Assembly (NCBI GenBank): GCA_963920635.1
Contig: OY987299.1
Location: 19,980,901 to 20,044,900 of the forward strand
From: Pseudeuparius sepicola
Taxonomy: Eukaryota; Arthropoda; Insecta; Coleoptera; Anthribidae
DNA: 64,000 nt
Direction: 5' to 3'
Shown here: positions 35,157 through 47,370 of the stretch, piece by piece
Numbering within the stretch: position 1 is the stretch's first letter
How the letters are laid out: each line of letters opens with the position of its first letter
Position numbers and translations under genes: made by a program
The notes under the pieces: generated by a model
Databases searched by the model: none
What the model saw: only the letters and a program-made list of their open reading frames with translations
What the model was told of the DNA's origin: nothing

Positions 35157-37597
35157 AGGGTCAAAAGTCTATACACAATGGAGTTAAAAAACAGTAGCGC
35201 CAGGTGATAGGTAAAATATGAGCACAGTACAGAACAATCTGCACATCGAGGCACGCAAAATCATTGCAAGTTATGTATCGGGTTTCTTAGAAAGAGGCAA
35301 CTAATACTGATCGTAAATTGCTCCTAAATCAAACTTTGAACTATGGCAGATATTATAAGAATAAGGAACGCTGGAAATTTTTTGCTATTACAGCTCGAGA
35401 GTCCTCTGGCTCACAATACATCTGATTTAATTCCTGTATCTCATTTCGCTTATAAAACGTGGACCCATCCTGCAGGGCAATTTGTCCGTGCATGTACGCT
35501 GCCTGCATATTGCATCGCTCTCTGCAACGAGTCTACACCATCGACCCACAAATGGCTTTTTAGGAAGCGAAATTGATGGCACGGCTCCGTAATGTGTAGT
35601 CTTGATTGATAAATAACCGAAATAGCCCAAGAAACATATTGCCCCCTCAATCTAATCTATGCCCCAATTAATCTTATTCTTGGCCGGGATAAACAAGTTC
35701 TTTATCGGGTTACAAGAACTTATTCATCATCCCCCTCCCGTCGGGTCTTTCGCCCGGAGATTTTTGACGCTTTTGATGAAGTATTAGTGTCTGCGAAGTT
35801 TTGGAAGCATCTCAAATTTTAAATTCATCCAAGGCACGAATTTGAGCGGGCGGCATTCCTCGAGAAAGATCCGAAACTTTAAAATTTTCCAATTAGGTTC
35901 TTCCTGCATCCAATTAATTCTTTCGGAGGTTTTGGAAGTTTCGTTTCGCCATTCCTAATAAATTAAAATGGAATTATTTAGGTTTCGCTGATCGCGCGGG
36001 TTCAGTTCTCATTTGCAATTTTTTTTGCATATTATTACATAGGGCAAAATTCTAGCATAATTAGTTGTTTATAATCGTTTATAAAATGGCAAATACGATG
36101 TTCTAAGTGAATATTTTTCTTTTTTTTTTTCTTTTTTTTTGTTGAAAATATTGTTTATTAATAATTGATTTATTTTCAAAAATTTATTTGTGGCGTAAAC
36201 CGATCCATTGAATTCTAATTGAGTTTTTCGCCACCAAACTGGTTAAAAGACAACTTTTTCAAGTTTATTAGTAAGAAATCATCATTTATTTTAGGAAATG
36301 CGGACAACTGTGTTGCTGAATGTTCAGCGGAATTCGGTAAAATATTATTACCTACCAGTTATCCAAAGAGAAGTTAGTTAGAACCCAGAGTACAATAACA
36401 GACAGGTGGCTTTATAGGTTATAGTCCAATAAAACAGCTGATCGAGTACAAAATGACGTTTGAAGGTCAAATAAAGCTTGGTTGGTAAAGCAGTTTGTGT
36501 TAATTTATTTTAGAACATTTCGTCGTAAAAGTTGTTCTTTTGGTTTATATAAACAGATAATATCGACAATGAGTGATTATTTTATAAATTTACAAGCTCA
36601 AAATTCAAAAGCAGCGACCAGCCAGAAATTTTCCTCCAGTACCTACCAAATATGGACATTGTTACCTATTTAGTGATTACAATAAGCTGTTATACGAGGC
36701 AACAAAAATCCTTCAAAAACTTAAATCATTGTGTGGAATATTAAGATGCGCATTTCAGGCCAAGGCTTAAATTCCTCAAAATTTCTGTATTTTTGTTAGT
36801 GGGTATGTGGAGCATTAAAAATCGAAGGCAGCATTGTGTTGTTGGAAAGATAAGATAATCCTCAAGTAAATAATTTACAGCGGTCACAAAAAAATTATCA
36901 GGTAAACCCTTCTCAGAGAATGCATCTACTAAGGTCAGATATGTGGATTGAATTATTTATATACCTAGAGAAAATATTTAGCGAAGAAACCAAATATCAT
37001 GATCTTTGGAAGAAACCTAATTTTAGTGTGCAAGTCAGTGTAAGAAATTCGTATTTAAAAACATAACATAATATGTAAAATTGATTAATCATTAAAAAAA
37101 TGTTTTGAATGTAGAAAACTTAAATTCGCTTTTTGTTATGAAATTTGCACTTTTTATAACAATTCTGGTAGAGAAAAATTCGCGTAGGCAATTTTTATGT
37201 TTAAAGCTTAAAGCACTTGGAATTCGGGTAAAAATCCTCTACTTCCTCAATTAACAACACAACACAAGAAATGCATTTTGAACAGTAATATAATGAAATT
37301 TAAACATTAAGCATTTCAAACAAATGTATACATTTTTCCTTCGGCAGCCATTGTCAGCTGATCATGACAGTTCGTTGTATATTATGCTTTATTGTCATGA
37401 CACTTTGACTTAACTTATTTTAACTTTATTTATTTTCCGAAAATTAGGAAAACAAAGTTGTTAAAGTTATTTTTTGAGCTAACGTTCAAAGTTTCGTTCT
37501 TTTAAAGTTAGGTATTTATAAATTTTCAAATTTGAAACTAACCTAACCCCTAACAAAGCGCCAGAGATTACTTAACAGTTTCTGTGGCGAAAAAACA
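35157..37597. other. Mostly unique sequence including a GC-richer island
   Basis: The stretch 35340-35990 is GC-richer, with no repeat match in the window. The frame 35343-35576 (plus) and overlapping minus frames show no domain. A T-rich tract lies at 36118-36140. Possible intronic regulatory DNA, but nothing specific is visible. Confidence 0.4.
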
Positions 37598-38567
37598 CAA
37601 GGGTCTCCGTACACACCATTTCATTGGAATCAATGATGAAAAGCTTCACCTGTAGTAGGTATACTTATGCCACCAGCATCGCATACGCGGCGTAGCGTAT
37701 ATTTTCTGTGACTTTAACCACAGCTTTAGTTAGTGCAAAATGACAGGTTTTTAAATATTTAGAGAAAAAATCTACCTAATGTATTTTATTTTTAGCAAAA
37801 TGTAAATTTTTTTAGTAGGTTGAGGCATTAATAGTTATTATTTACATTGCCAGATGCGTAAGTGCACTTTTTTGGCCGAACAGGTGATCATTACTTTAAT
37901 ACCTATACTGGATTAATTAATCTCCATGTTTGTCACATTGTTAATAATAATAATACCTAAAGTATAAAGAGAATTTCAAAATTCGACAAACATGGAGTTT
38001 AATTAGTCCAGTAGGTATTAAAATAATGATCACATGTTATAATTGGAATACCTTTGAAAAAAAGAGAGAAAAATACATAGTACAGGACCGTATTAATTTT
38101 TTTCTTAGTAAATGTGCATTTTAGCGGCTAAAGCGAGACCATAGGTAGATACTATAAAAGAATCTGTATTTTTATTTTGTATAATACCTACTCGTATTTA
38201 CAATTAAAAAGTATTTTATTCTGTAACATTTATTTGCATTTATTTAAAACCATTTATTTCCATGTTTCCTAACTGGTATATATCTAATACCATGTAAATT
38301 TTCACTAATACCTCTCAAACATATGTATCCTGGAAATTAAGTAACACAGACTTTCGCAGCATCGCATATTGCATCACAAGTTTTTTTCTCTTATTCGTGC
38401 AACTGTAAATCTTCTAACCTTATGAAATAAAAAAACTCAAACATGGTTCATGACAATTTCTAAAACTTCAAGCTTTTAAAATGTGTTGCTGGTTGCATAA
38501 TGTACTACAGATGAAGCTTTTCATCATTGATTCTAATGAAAGGGTGTGTACGGAGACTCTAGTCGAA
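37598..38567. mobile_element. Foldback/MITE-like element
   Basis: The end segment GTCTCCGTACACACC...GATGAAAAGCTTCA at 37601-37655 is complementary to 38513-38565. A second inverted pair (37882-37935 against 37987-38038, with CTCCATGTTTGTC and ATTAATCCAGTATAGG-type sequence) is nested but off-centre. No TSD is evident and there is no coding sequence. Confidence 0.65.
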
Positions 38568-39418
38568 AAACCCAACCAAAAATAAAATGGTTAGGTACAT
38601 ACCACAAAAATATCAATATACCTAAAGCAATATTTAAAAAATAATAAAAAACAAAAATTTTAAAAAGTTCAATTCAAATTTTGTTGTTGATATCTTGGCG
38701 TGTTTATTAAGAACTAGGTAGGTATTTTTCTATTTTGAATACAAATAGCATTTTTTGGGTATAAAAAACTTCAAATGACATAGATATTGTCGGTGTTGCG
38801 AATATTATGACAGGGGCAATTTTATCGACATATTTTTGGCTATAAAAAAACAGTGAACAAATTTCCCCTACATTTTTTTAAAGTCAAAAGTATAAAGTTA
38901 GAGCGACTGGACCAAGCCTTTCCCAAACAATCCATTATATAGTTAAACATAGGATGTGGAAAGTTAACGCCTGTTCCGAGTGATTCTATACAAAAACAAA
39001 ACCTCGATGCAAAATAGCCCGATTTTTCAAAATTAAATTCATGTCCTGCATTGTCCACTCCTGGACGCATCTGGTCGCCAGCAGCCAATCGCGTGCCCTG
39101 ACAGCATTTTAATTACGGACAAGAGATTTACGGCGTAAGCCGCAATTATGTTTTGCCAAAGCGGCTTTTCCAGCCGCGCCGCGAGACAAAGCCGAACGTG
39201 TGAATTTTATTTCTCGGCCCGGTGCGGAATATGCGGACTTAAATCTGCGAGAGGAAAAACGAAAACGGCACGTGGCAAGGTCCAAATTACCCATATGGAG
39301 GGAAGCTATTACAGCGTCGTGAATTTTTACAAAACGCGAAACTGGTTGAAGCGACCGTATGTGAATTTTTTATGTGACGTGGCGCATTTCTTTCTGCTGC
39401 ATGGCCAAATCACCATTA
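38568..39418. other. Unique sequence with GC-rich patch
   Basis: 39060-39300 is GC-rich (GCCGCGCCGCGAG near 39173). Open frames on both strands there lack domains. No gene is called. Confidence 0.4.
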
Positions 39419-39682
39419 TACAGGGTGTAACTAAACTGATGGTCAAAAATGAAACCACGTATTCTTGGAGTCAAAATAAGGGCACTTCTTCATATATTTT
39501 TTTCTCCTGCGGGCCATAGTTTTTTTTATACAGAGCGTAGAAATTTAGAGAAAAATACACATATTTCTTAGTATCTCTAGAAGTATACGAGATATTTTCT
39601 TCAAACTTGGCGTGTCACATGAGCGGATGAGTTGTCAAATTTAAGGTTAATATGAAGCTTGTGAGGCCCCCAGTTGCGGAGA

Positions 39683-39735
39683 TACAGGGTGTTATTAAAA
39701 TTAATTAGTTCAGAAAAATATGAATACCCTGTATA
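39683..39735. repeat. 51-bp micro-palindrome in left arm
   Basis: It reads TACAGGGTGTTATTAAAATT to ATGAATACCCTGTA, so both of its own ends carry the TACAGGGT terminus. The matching copy in the right arm is at about 40343-40394. It looks like a minimal TIR unit already present when the arms became complementary. Confidence 0.75.
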
Positions 39736-40022
39736 ATCGCATTTTTTAAATTTGTTTTGAATGGTAAATTCAATGGTTAACAAAAAGTATCTCTTAGTAT
39801 TTTTTCATATTCTCAGCCGTTTTTTAATTATTTTCAAAGAACGGCAATGCTGCAATAAAAAAATCATTTTAAGAATAAATCTAACAATCTGTGGATGTCA
39901 ATTAAACTTGGCATTATTTGAATCATTTGGCTGCCAACTTTGCACATTAGTATCAATATTTTGAGAAATTATATTTTCATTTGAAGAATTGACTGATATG
40001 CACTTTTGCTATGGACTTGCGA

Positions 40023-40103
40023 ATGGCAATAATAAACATGCGGAAACGCATAGTTGCGTGTATTGAAAGAGACGGCGGCCATTTCGAACATTTAATAATT
40101 TAA
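40023..40103 (+). pseudogene. Transposase C-terminal tail (26 codons)
   Basis: The frame ends RIVACIERDGGHFEHLII then TAA. The GG-H-FEHL tail is the same as that ending the other Tc1/mariner-like transposases here. The rest of the gene is missing, so only the tail and both long TIRs survive. Confidence 0.75.
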
Positions 40104-41037
40104 TTTTCTAATAGTAATACGTTTCTTTTATTATCGTTTTTGCTTTTGTCTTTTGTTAAATAAAGTTTAATTGACATCCACAGATTGCTAGATTTATTCT
40201 TAAAGTGACTATTGTTCATTGCAGCGTTGCCGTTATTTAAAAATAATTAAGAAACGGCTGCGAATATGAAAAAATACTAAGAGATATTTTTTGTTAACCA
40301 TTCTATTCACCACTCAAAACAAATTAAAAAAATGCGATTATACAGGGTATTCATATTTTTCTGAACTAATTAATTTTACTAACACCCTGTATCTCCGCAA
40401 CTGGGAGCCTCAGAAGCTTCATGTCAACCTTAAGTTTGACAGCTCATCTGCTCATGTGACACGCCAAGTTTGAAGAGAATATCTCGGATACTTCTAGAAA
40501 TACTTAGAAATATGTGTATTTTTCTCCAAACTTCTACGCTCTGTATAAAAAAAACTATGGCCCGTAGGAGAAAAAAATATACGATGAAGTGCCCTTATTT
40601 TGACTCCAAGAATACGTGGTTTCATTTTTGACCATCAGTTTAGTTACACCCTGTATATATTTTCTATTGTTTTGTCTACAATGGGCTTTCTAAAAGGGCT
40701 ACCAACCAATCAGAGGTTTTTATTTGATGAATATTTTTAATATTCTTGTTGATTTTTGTGTTTTGTGAGACGACCAGTAAGCGGAAGATTATTATAGTTT
40801 TTAACCGTACATTAGATCCGATATACTATATGTATAATATAGAAATACCGATAATAATATACATTTTTTGAAATATACCTACATAGCATTGAAAATTAAA
40901 AGAGGACACTACCTTTCAAAAAGTTAGCATCAAAAATACCCAAAAGTGGTCACGTGACATTCGCTATCTGTCAAAAATGACAAATCGCTAAAATAGGCAT
41001 ATGTTAACATTCAGAGAGAGAGTTCAGAGCATAGCTA

Positions 41038-42085
41038 ACTATTTAGACCACATGTATTTCGAATCTAGGTCGAGGCAGACTGTACGCACATGTCTTTATA
41101 GAAGAACATCGCTGATAGCCAAGAGCACTGGATAAATTGTGGATTCACGGTATTGTCCCTTAATAGCTTTATCTGTGTGCTTTACTAATTGTCCTACACT
41201 CACTGGGATTACTACGGTTTTCTAGGGTTTTCCGTAGTACTCGAGCGAATGCTATCAACCTAAATATACAGTGTGGTCATTTAAGTGTGCAACATATGGG
41301 ATTTTTTTTTATTAATTGCACAACGAAAATACAAATATTCCCGAAAGTTGGTGCATGTTCGACAATCATATTAGGCGCACTTAGAATGGTTGCAAGTCAA
41401 ACAGCATACAGGGTAGGTCAAAAAAATATAAAAGTTGTACAAGAGTAAAGTACCCTTTTTTCAGAAAACTCAGTAAAATATTATTAAGAAAAGTTGTCTA
41501 GAATTAAAAGTTATACTTAAATACCAAAACGTGGCCTCCTGAGAAAAAGAAATAATTTTTGTGAAAAGCATTAAGTAATAATTTCCTAAAAAAATTTTGT
41601 TTTAATATTCATCCTAAACAATTTTATAAATCAATCAAAATTATATCAATTTCGCATAACTTTGTTCAAATTCAAGCATATTTGTAAAATTAACTTACAT
41701 TTTTAATTGTTTTGGTATTTAGACATAGCTTTTAATTCTAAATAACTTTTCTTAATAACCTTTTGCTGGATTTTTTCAAATATTGGTAGTTTACTCTTGC
41801 GCAATTTTTATATTTTTTTACCTACCCTGTATGCTGTTTAACTTGCAACCATTCTAAGTGCACCTAATATGAATATTGAACATGCATCAACTTTCGGCAA
41901 TGTCTGTATTTTGGTTGTGCAGTTAATAAAAAAAAGTCCCATGTGTTGCACACTTAAATGACGACACTGTATATTGAAAAGTCAGCCTTAATCGCAAATG
42001 GCAATGAAAGCAAAATAATAGTAATTGTTTCCCTCCCCAACACCACCATTCCTTCTGTGGTACTCCCAGTTTGGAGTATTGTGTA
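41038..42085 (+). repeat. SINE-like repeat S split by a MITE
   Basis: 41038-41256 matches the 5' and middle part of the family (GAATCTAGGTCGAGGCAGAC, ACTCACTGGGATTACTACGG, GCGAATGCTATC). 41976-42085 carries the remainder (GTCAGCCTTAATCGCAAATG, then CTCCCAGTTTGGAGTATTGT). The MITE 41267-41971 sits between them. Confidence 0.8.
41267..41971. mobile_element. MITE with doubled ends, copy inserted in repeat S
   Basis: Outer ends TACAGTGTGGTCATTTAAG (41267) and CTTAAATGACGACACTGTA (ending 41971). Inner inverted pair TACAGGGTAGGTCAAAAAAA at 41407 and its complement ending 41831. Both outer segments are 140 bp. The outer and inner terminal motifs resemble each other (TACAGTGTGGTCA, TACAGGGTAGGTCA). 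A partial second copy lies at 49165-49690. Confidence 0.9.
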
Positions 42086-42961
42086 CTTTTAGTTCTTTTG
42101 CCATTTTTTAATACTTATGATTTATGAAATTTAAAAACTTGTAACTTCGTAAAATAGTAATTTATGTAACAAATGCGTTTACGCAAGTGTTTCACACAAT
42201 ATTTTTTTAACGCACTAATGAAAAATTGTAAATGTGTAAATTTTTAAAATATTATTAACATACATATATAAAAATTAATGTTTGTTCAATAAATCCTGGT
42301 CTGACTAAGTGTTCCAGACAGAATAAATGAAGCGGCAAAGAAACCAATGTCAGATATATGCTGCCTGAGACGTTAAAAAATTGTAGCTAATTATTGTATT
42401 TTCTTTGAGCAGAACGTAAAGTGGTGAAAGTGCGTAAAATGATCTACTTTATGTACCCATGATTTTTTTACCCACTAGTGCGATCAAGTGTTACTTTACC
42501 CACATCCAGCAATGTATACAAATATTTCTATAGTCACCAATAAAATGCAATTTTACGCACTACAGTAGAAAACTCTTTTGTATCACTAGCTTCATAATTC
42601 TATTAACTGTTCGTTACTAAATATCGATAAAAATTTGATATTAGCGCTTTAAGTCTGATGCAATGTTGATATACTATCAAGCATTTAGGATTTAAATTTA
42701 TTTCCGTACCTACCAAATTGATGTCAAAATAATAGTAAATTAAAATATGTATCATCAAACTATTTCATGTATCTAAACAAAATTCTTCACCTTTTATTTT
42801 ATATCTCAAGCTAAATTTCAATAATCAAAATAATATATAAATATTGTATATCTTAAGTTAAATTTCAATAGGTAATCAAAATAATGTATTAATATTGTAT
42901 ATCTTAAGCTTAATTTTAATAATCTAAATAAAAGATAATTCTTGATTGTAAACTTCCACAG
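42086..42961. other. AT-rich sequence without recognised genes
   Basis: Very AT-rich. Three imperfect repeats of TAATATTGTATATCTTAAG-like sequence occur near 42785-42945. It ends in the acceptor-like CTTCCACAG that precedes the open stretch at 42962. Confidence 0.45.
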
Positions 42962-43120
42962 GTAGAATGTGATGACTCCGAGTCCCGTGCAATCGAGGAC
43001 GAAAGCTTGGAACGAGAAGTTTCGCTCACGCAGGATCCATCCGGAAGAAACTCAGATTCAAAAGACAATTCGTTAAAAAACTATTTCCGTTTTCAATTTT
43101 TGGCCATATTAGGAAAATGA
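42962..43120 (+). CDS. Candidate terminal coding exon, unknown product
   Basis: An acceptor-like CTTCCACAG ends at 42961, then 52 codons are open until TGA at 43118-43120. There is no methionine, so a simple ORF search would miss it. The peptide is acidic and polar at first (VECDDSESRAIEDESLEREV) and later hydrophobic (YFRFQFLAILGK). Base composition of 42962-43075 is much less AT-rich than the intron around it, as for a real exon. I recognise no domain. It lies on the strand opposite the cadherin exon, so it would belong to another gene or a captured gene fragment. Chance cannot be excluded. Confidence 0.35.
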   Translation, partial: VECDDSESRAIEDESLEREVSLTQDPSGRNSDSKDNSLKNYFRFQFLAILGK

Positions 43121-44178
43121 TAAAAATAGACCTAACTATAAAAGGACATTTTTTAAACGAATTCTAATGTCTGATATTTCATTGGAAAGGAAATTTTGAT
43201 CATAATTCAAATACTGAATAAAAATTGGGCGATTCCATTTAAAACAAGTAGTTTCGAAAATTTCAAATTGTGGTTTCAAAAATTGCAGCAAAATGTGGGG
43301 GATGTAAGTACTTCCCTACTCCAGGTATTTATTTGTAGAAACTTTGATTTTATACTTATTACTTTTCGTAAAATTTTTAAGTTTATATATCCAACATTTT
43401 TGACTTTCTGAGTTATGGCATGTTGCCTATGTCTATAGCTAACACGAAAAATAGTGTCTCCTTCCGGGCCGATACATCTCGCCTATCCCATCCCTTCAAA
43501 TGTATTCGAAGACAAAATCGCTTCTCCCTTCGGGCGTTCATTCGGAATTCATCCGAATACCCGAGTACAAAAAATATTCCCGGTCCTGGACGCAATTTAT
43601 CACTAGAGCCCCGATCGATGGCCGGAGGTTTCCGCCTTTATCGTCTTCGCAAACTTAACTAATTTGTTTCAAATTTACGAGTGTCGTTAGAATGTCGATT
43701 TGTAACAACGCTGGATTTGCGGCGTTCTATTATTGTACAAGAAATAACAAAAAAAAAACAGGTCATCCCGTTAATCGATGCGTATTTTTGGGGCCAAAAC
43801 GTCACAATTTAGCCTAACTTAGTTACCTATTTACAAAAATGCTTCAGAAAAGACACCGAATGCTAAATTTGAAATTTTAAAATTGATTTTTCGCAATTAT
43901 GTATATCAGTTTGATATTTGGTAGAGGTACATCTTACTAAAAATATTCTAAAGAGGTACCCTGTATCGTCACATCACATCTCCCTTGAAATATATTTACA
44001 GGTAGGAACCATCCTTATTGTTATTATTACTTTTAATAACCAAAATAAACAAGTTAAAAAGTCGCCTATAGAAAAGGTAAATCTGGATAACCCTATGTTC
44101 ACAGATACTCGGTAGGTATAAAATTAGATAAGATCATTTAGTCCTCAATTAGATTGGCTTTCCACCGTACATTGAATG
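43121..44178. other. Unique sequence with GC-richer island and an 85-bp segment shared with 47726
   Basis: The stretch 43440-43740 is GC-richer. Within it 43634-43719 (TTTATCGTCTTCGCAAACTT, ending TAACAACGCTGGATTT) aligns to 47726-47813 at roughly 80 percent identity by eye. Open frames on both strands are not conserved between the two, which argues against coding. Confidence 0.5.
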
Positions 44179-45402
44179 TACAGGGTGGCTCACATATCAT
44201 GTCCTATACCCTTATATCGACAATTTGAGAAGATACGAAAGTTTCATACAAAAAGTGTTTGTAGTCAGAGAAAATTCTTATTTTTTAAGGTTTGGTGTAT
44301 ACAGTGTGTTGCAAAATTAGCGTAAAACACCAAAATTATGCTTTTTTAAATGGAATGGCCCTCTTTTTTATACACGATGTTACTTACCTTTAAGAGAGAA
44401 TTTGACTGTTTTTTGTTTTTGAAGATCGTATTAGATATTTCCTATAATTGCAGACATTTGGAAAACCAGTGATATTCCCGTTTCTGCTACATGCTTTTCC
44501 AAGTTGAGTTATATGGGGATAACTAAATTTTTTTTTATAGTTCTTGAATGATTTTTTTAATGGATTTATAGGCGGTTTGTCGGACCCCAAACATGGTCTC
44601 TTATATTTTCCCCTTATTTTGCATCTTTATATTATGCTCTAACTTTTTAAAATTGTAAATAAAATATGTAAAACAAAACGCGCACAATTGCTTTTGTTAT
44701 GGCAAACTAGATATATGGGGTCCTATGTTTTAATAACTAGCAACAATAGCAACATAAGTAAAAATTCGTTAGAAGTGATAAAATTTTCTCAATTCTCTGA
44801 CATAGTCAAATTTGATTGCCGACGAAAAAGTTCAATTAAGACTTCTTTCAACTGGAACGACTATACTTTGATTATGCGAGACTATTCTACGATTCAATAC
44901 CTACAATTTACTATATCAGCGTTATATCGAAATTGATTATAGTTTTTGAACAATTTGCAAGTATTTGTTTTTTCGTTGATTTTTAGGCGGTCTGTTGGTC
45001 CCCAAACATGGTCTTGTATTTTTTACTTATATTGCATCTTTTTATTGAGCAGTAATTTTTTAAAATTGTATTATTATTTTTCGTGGCTCCATGATTGTTA
45101 AGATTCCAAAATGTGAATTATAGGAAATATCTAATAACTTGGCAACGCCGCAACCGATCTTCAAAAAAAAATCAATTTCGCTCTTAAAGGTGAGTAACAT
45201 AGTGTATAAAAAGAGGGCCATTCATTTATGAAAAAACGTAACTTTGGTGTTTTACGCTAATTTCGAAACACCCTGTATATACCAATACCCAAAAAATAGG
45301 AATTTCCCTTGGTTACAAACAACTTTTGTACGAAACTTTTTTTCACAGCTCCACAAATTTTGGAGATAAGGGGATAGGACATGATATGTGGGCAACCCTG
45401 TA
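44179..45402. mobile_element. MITE with doubled ends, about 1.2 kb
   Basis: Outer ends TACAGGGTGGCTCACATATC (44179) and its near complement ending CAACCCTGTA (45402). Inner pair TACAGTGTGTTGCAAAATTA (44300) and TAATTTCGAAACACCCTGTA-type end (45277). Outer segments are 121 and 125 bp. The loop has a direct duplication around GGCGGTTTGTCGGACCCCAA (44570) and GGCGGTCTGTTGGTCCCCAA (44988). Confidence 0.85.
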
Positions 45403-46699
45403 CCTGGCGCATTACGGGTACATTGCTGTTTTTTTATTTGCCATGAAAGTAATTTTCGGCAATACCGAATAATAAATATTATTTGAATGGAATTACAATG
45501 AACTAAAAAATAATACAAATTAATAAAAATGCAAATTTAAATTTTTGGTCCTATTATTTACAGGTAGCTATATGAAAAAAAAAAGAGAAAAATAAATATC
45601 TATTTTGGAACGTTTTAACGTTTTTTACTTCAACAGTTTTTTGTCTGAGGTAATAAATTCTCAAAATGCCATGTATTACAGGGAAATGTTTTGGCATAAA
45701 AATCCAAACCAATCAATTCATCATAGGTATTTTGGAATAACATAACATACTCGGTACAAACCTTTATCTAGTCCTCAGTAATATTGTTTAAAAATTATTT
45801 CTCAGGCGATACTTTGTACAATGTAATTTAAACCTGTTAATAAGTGTAACCCTACTTCTCTGCGGCTATATTCCTCTAGAGTTTATACTTTCAAAAATCG
45901 AAATTATCGAGAGACCTATTAAAGTATTATAAATAAAATTTTACGATACGACATTGGAAAGATCCATTGGCGTACGTCAGAAAAAATGAGGGGGGAGGCA
46001 AAATAAGCAACCCTCCAGTTTCTATGCTTGGTTGTAAGCGTCGTTTATAAACACACCTTCGAAAATGTCGTTAATCCAGAGAAGTATCTCTACCAAATTG
46101 CAAACTGACGCATAAAAAATTGTCGAAATAATCGCGAAAATATCTCTGTTGATATCTGTATATTATCTGTATCTCTTAAGGGACATATTTTTCTAAATAG
46201 GTAACCTATATCGTCATATGGCGTCACAAATACGCATTTAATGACCTGTTTTTTTGCTGAAGCCTTATATATTTTTGTAAACATTTACCCACGCATTTCA
46301 TACGTGCTAATGCTTTATTGGAACAACGATGGTCCATTTTGCTGTCTAATATTAATCATCACGCTGAACCGCATGTTGTGTCCGTCTAGTCTAGTCGGGC
46401 CATCATTTCTCGTCTACTCGTTTCTCACACCTAAATTTAGCCGTGTCAGCCATACGGTAACAGAACAGCTTTTCGGTATATTTATCTAGAAGAATATTGT
46501 CAGATTAATCTACTCACCTGTAAGATGGATTAATAATAGTTTTCGGATATTGGCCTCTGAGATAATTGCGATGTAGTTTCTCGTTTAACTATCTCGCGGT
46601 ACTACGCCGTTTAGAGTCCAGAGAAATTGAACAAAAAAAAATCAACTTCGGGAAAATTCCCGGAAAGCTTTATATTGGTATATTGAGGTTCTAAACATA
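45403..46699. other. Sequence without recognised genes
   Basis: No TIR, gene or strong repeat is seen. The frame 46241-46489 lacks a domain. Confidence 0.4.
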
Positions 46700-47370
46700 A
46701 AAAAAAATTATCAAAAAAATTAAAACCGACTTCAAATATTTGCCCGTTAGCACACTCCATTAAAAAGTAAACAAAAAAAATAACACAGTCAAGGCAAGGA
46801 ATTTAAATCTATTTAGATATGAATACATCATATCCTACGTACATCATAACTTGCTGTCACCGACTTCAAAGATAACTCAATTTAGAAAGAGAAAACTATT
46901 TCTAAAATTTTAGTTGAAATGTGCATACGGGCAAATTTGTGAAGTCGGTATTATCTTTTGTTAATATTTTTTAAATTTTTAGTGGAGTGTACATACGGGT
47001 AAATTTTTGAAGTCGGTTTTATTTTTTTTGTTAAAATTGTTTTATTTCTTATTTTTTAGTGACTTATTAAGAATTATCGAAATCGGTCCAGTATTAAATT
47101 CCATCCCCTATTTGTCCACCCTTAGGATTGAAATTTTTTCTCTTCAAATTTAAATGTGACCACCCCTAAGGTAACCTCTTTCTAATAAAGAAAGAATCAT
47201 CGAAATCGGTCCAATATGAAATTTCATCCCCTATTTGTCCACCCTTAGGGGTGGAGGTTTTTCTTCAAATTTAAATGGGACCATTTCTGTAGGTATACCC
47301 TTTCAAATAAAAAAGAATTGTCGAAATCGGTTTATAAAATAACCTCCTCATTTTTTGAAGTCGGTTAAAA
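46700..47370 (-). repeat. ACCGACTTC-type interspersed repeat, copy 2
   Basis: This is the reverse-orientation counterpart of 27946-29075, with fewer minisatellite units (about two). The complement of its right edge starts TTTTAACCGACTTCAAAAAA. The TTTCTCTTTCTAAATT hairpin half and TGCCCGTATGCACATTTCAA block are conserved. Confidence 0.8.

Larger units (their letters stand above)
39419..40655 (+). mobile_element. Internally deleted Tc1/mariner-like element with about 490-bp TIRs
   Basis: Ends TACAGGGTGTAACTAAACTG (39419) and CAGTTTAGTTACACCCTGTA (ending 40655). The arms are nearly complementary over about 490 bp (39419-39912, 40165-40655). A 250-bp centre retains the last codons of a transposase. 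Each arm also holds a 51-bp TACAGGGT..ACCCTGTA mini-palindrome. Confidence 0.9.
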
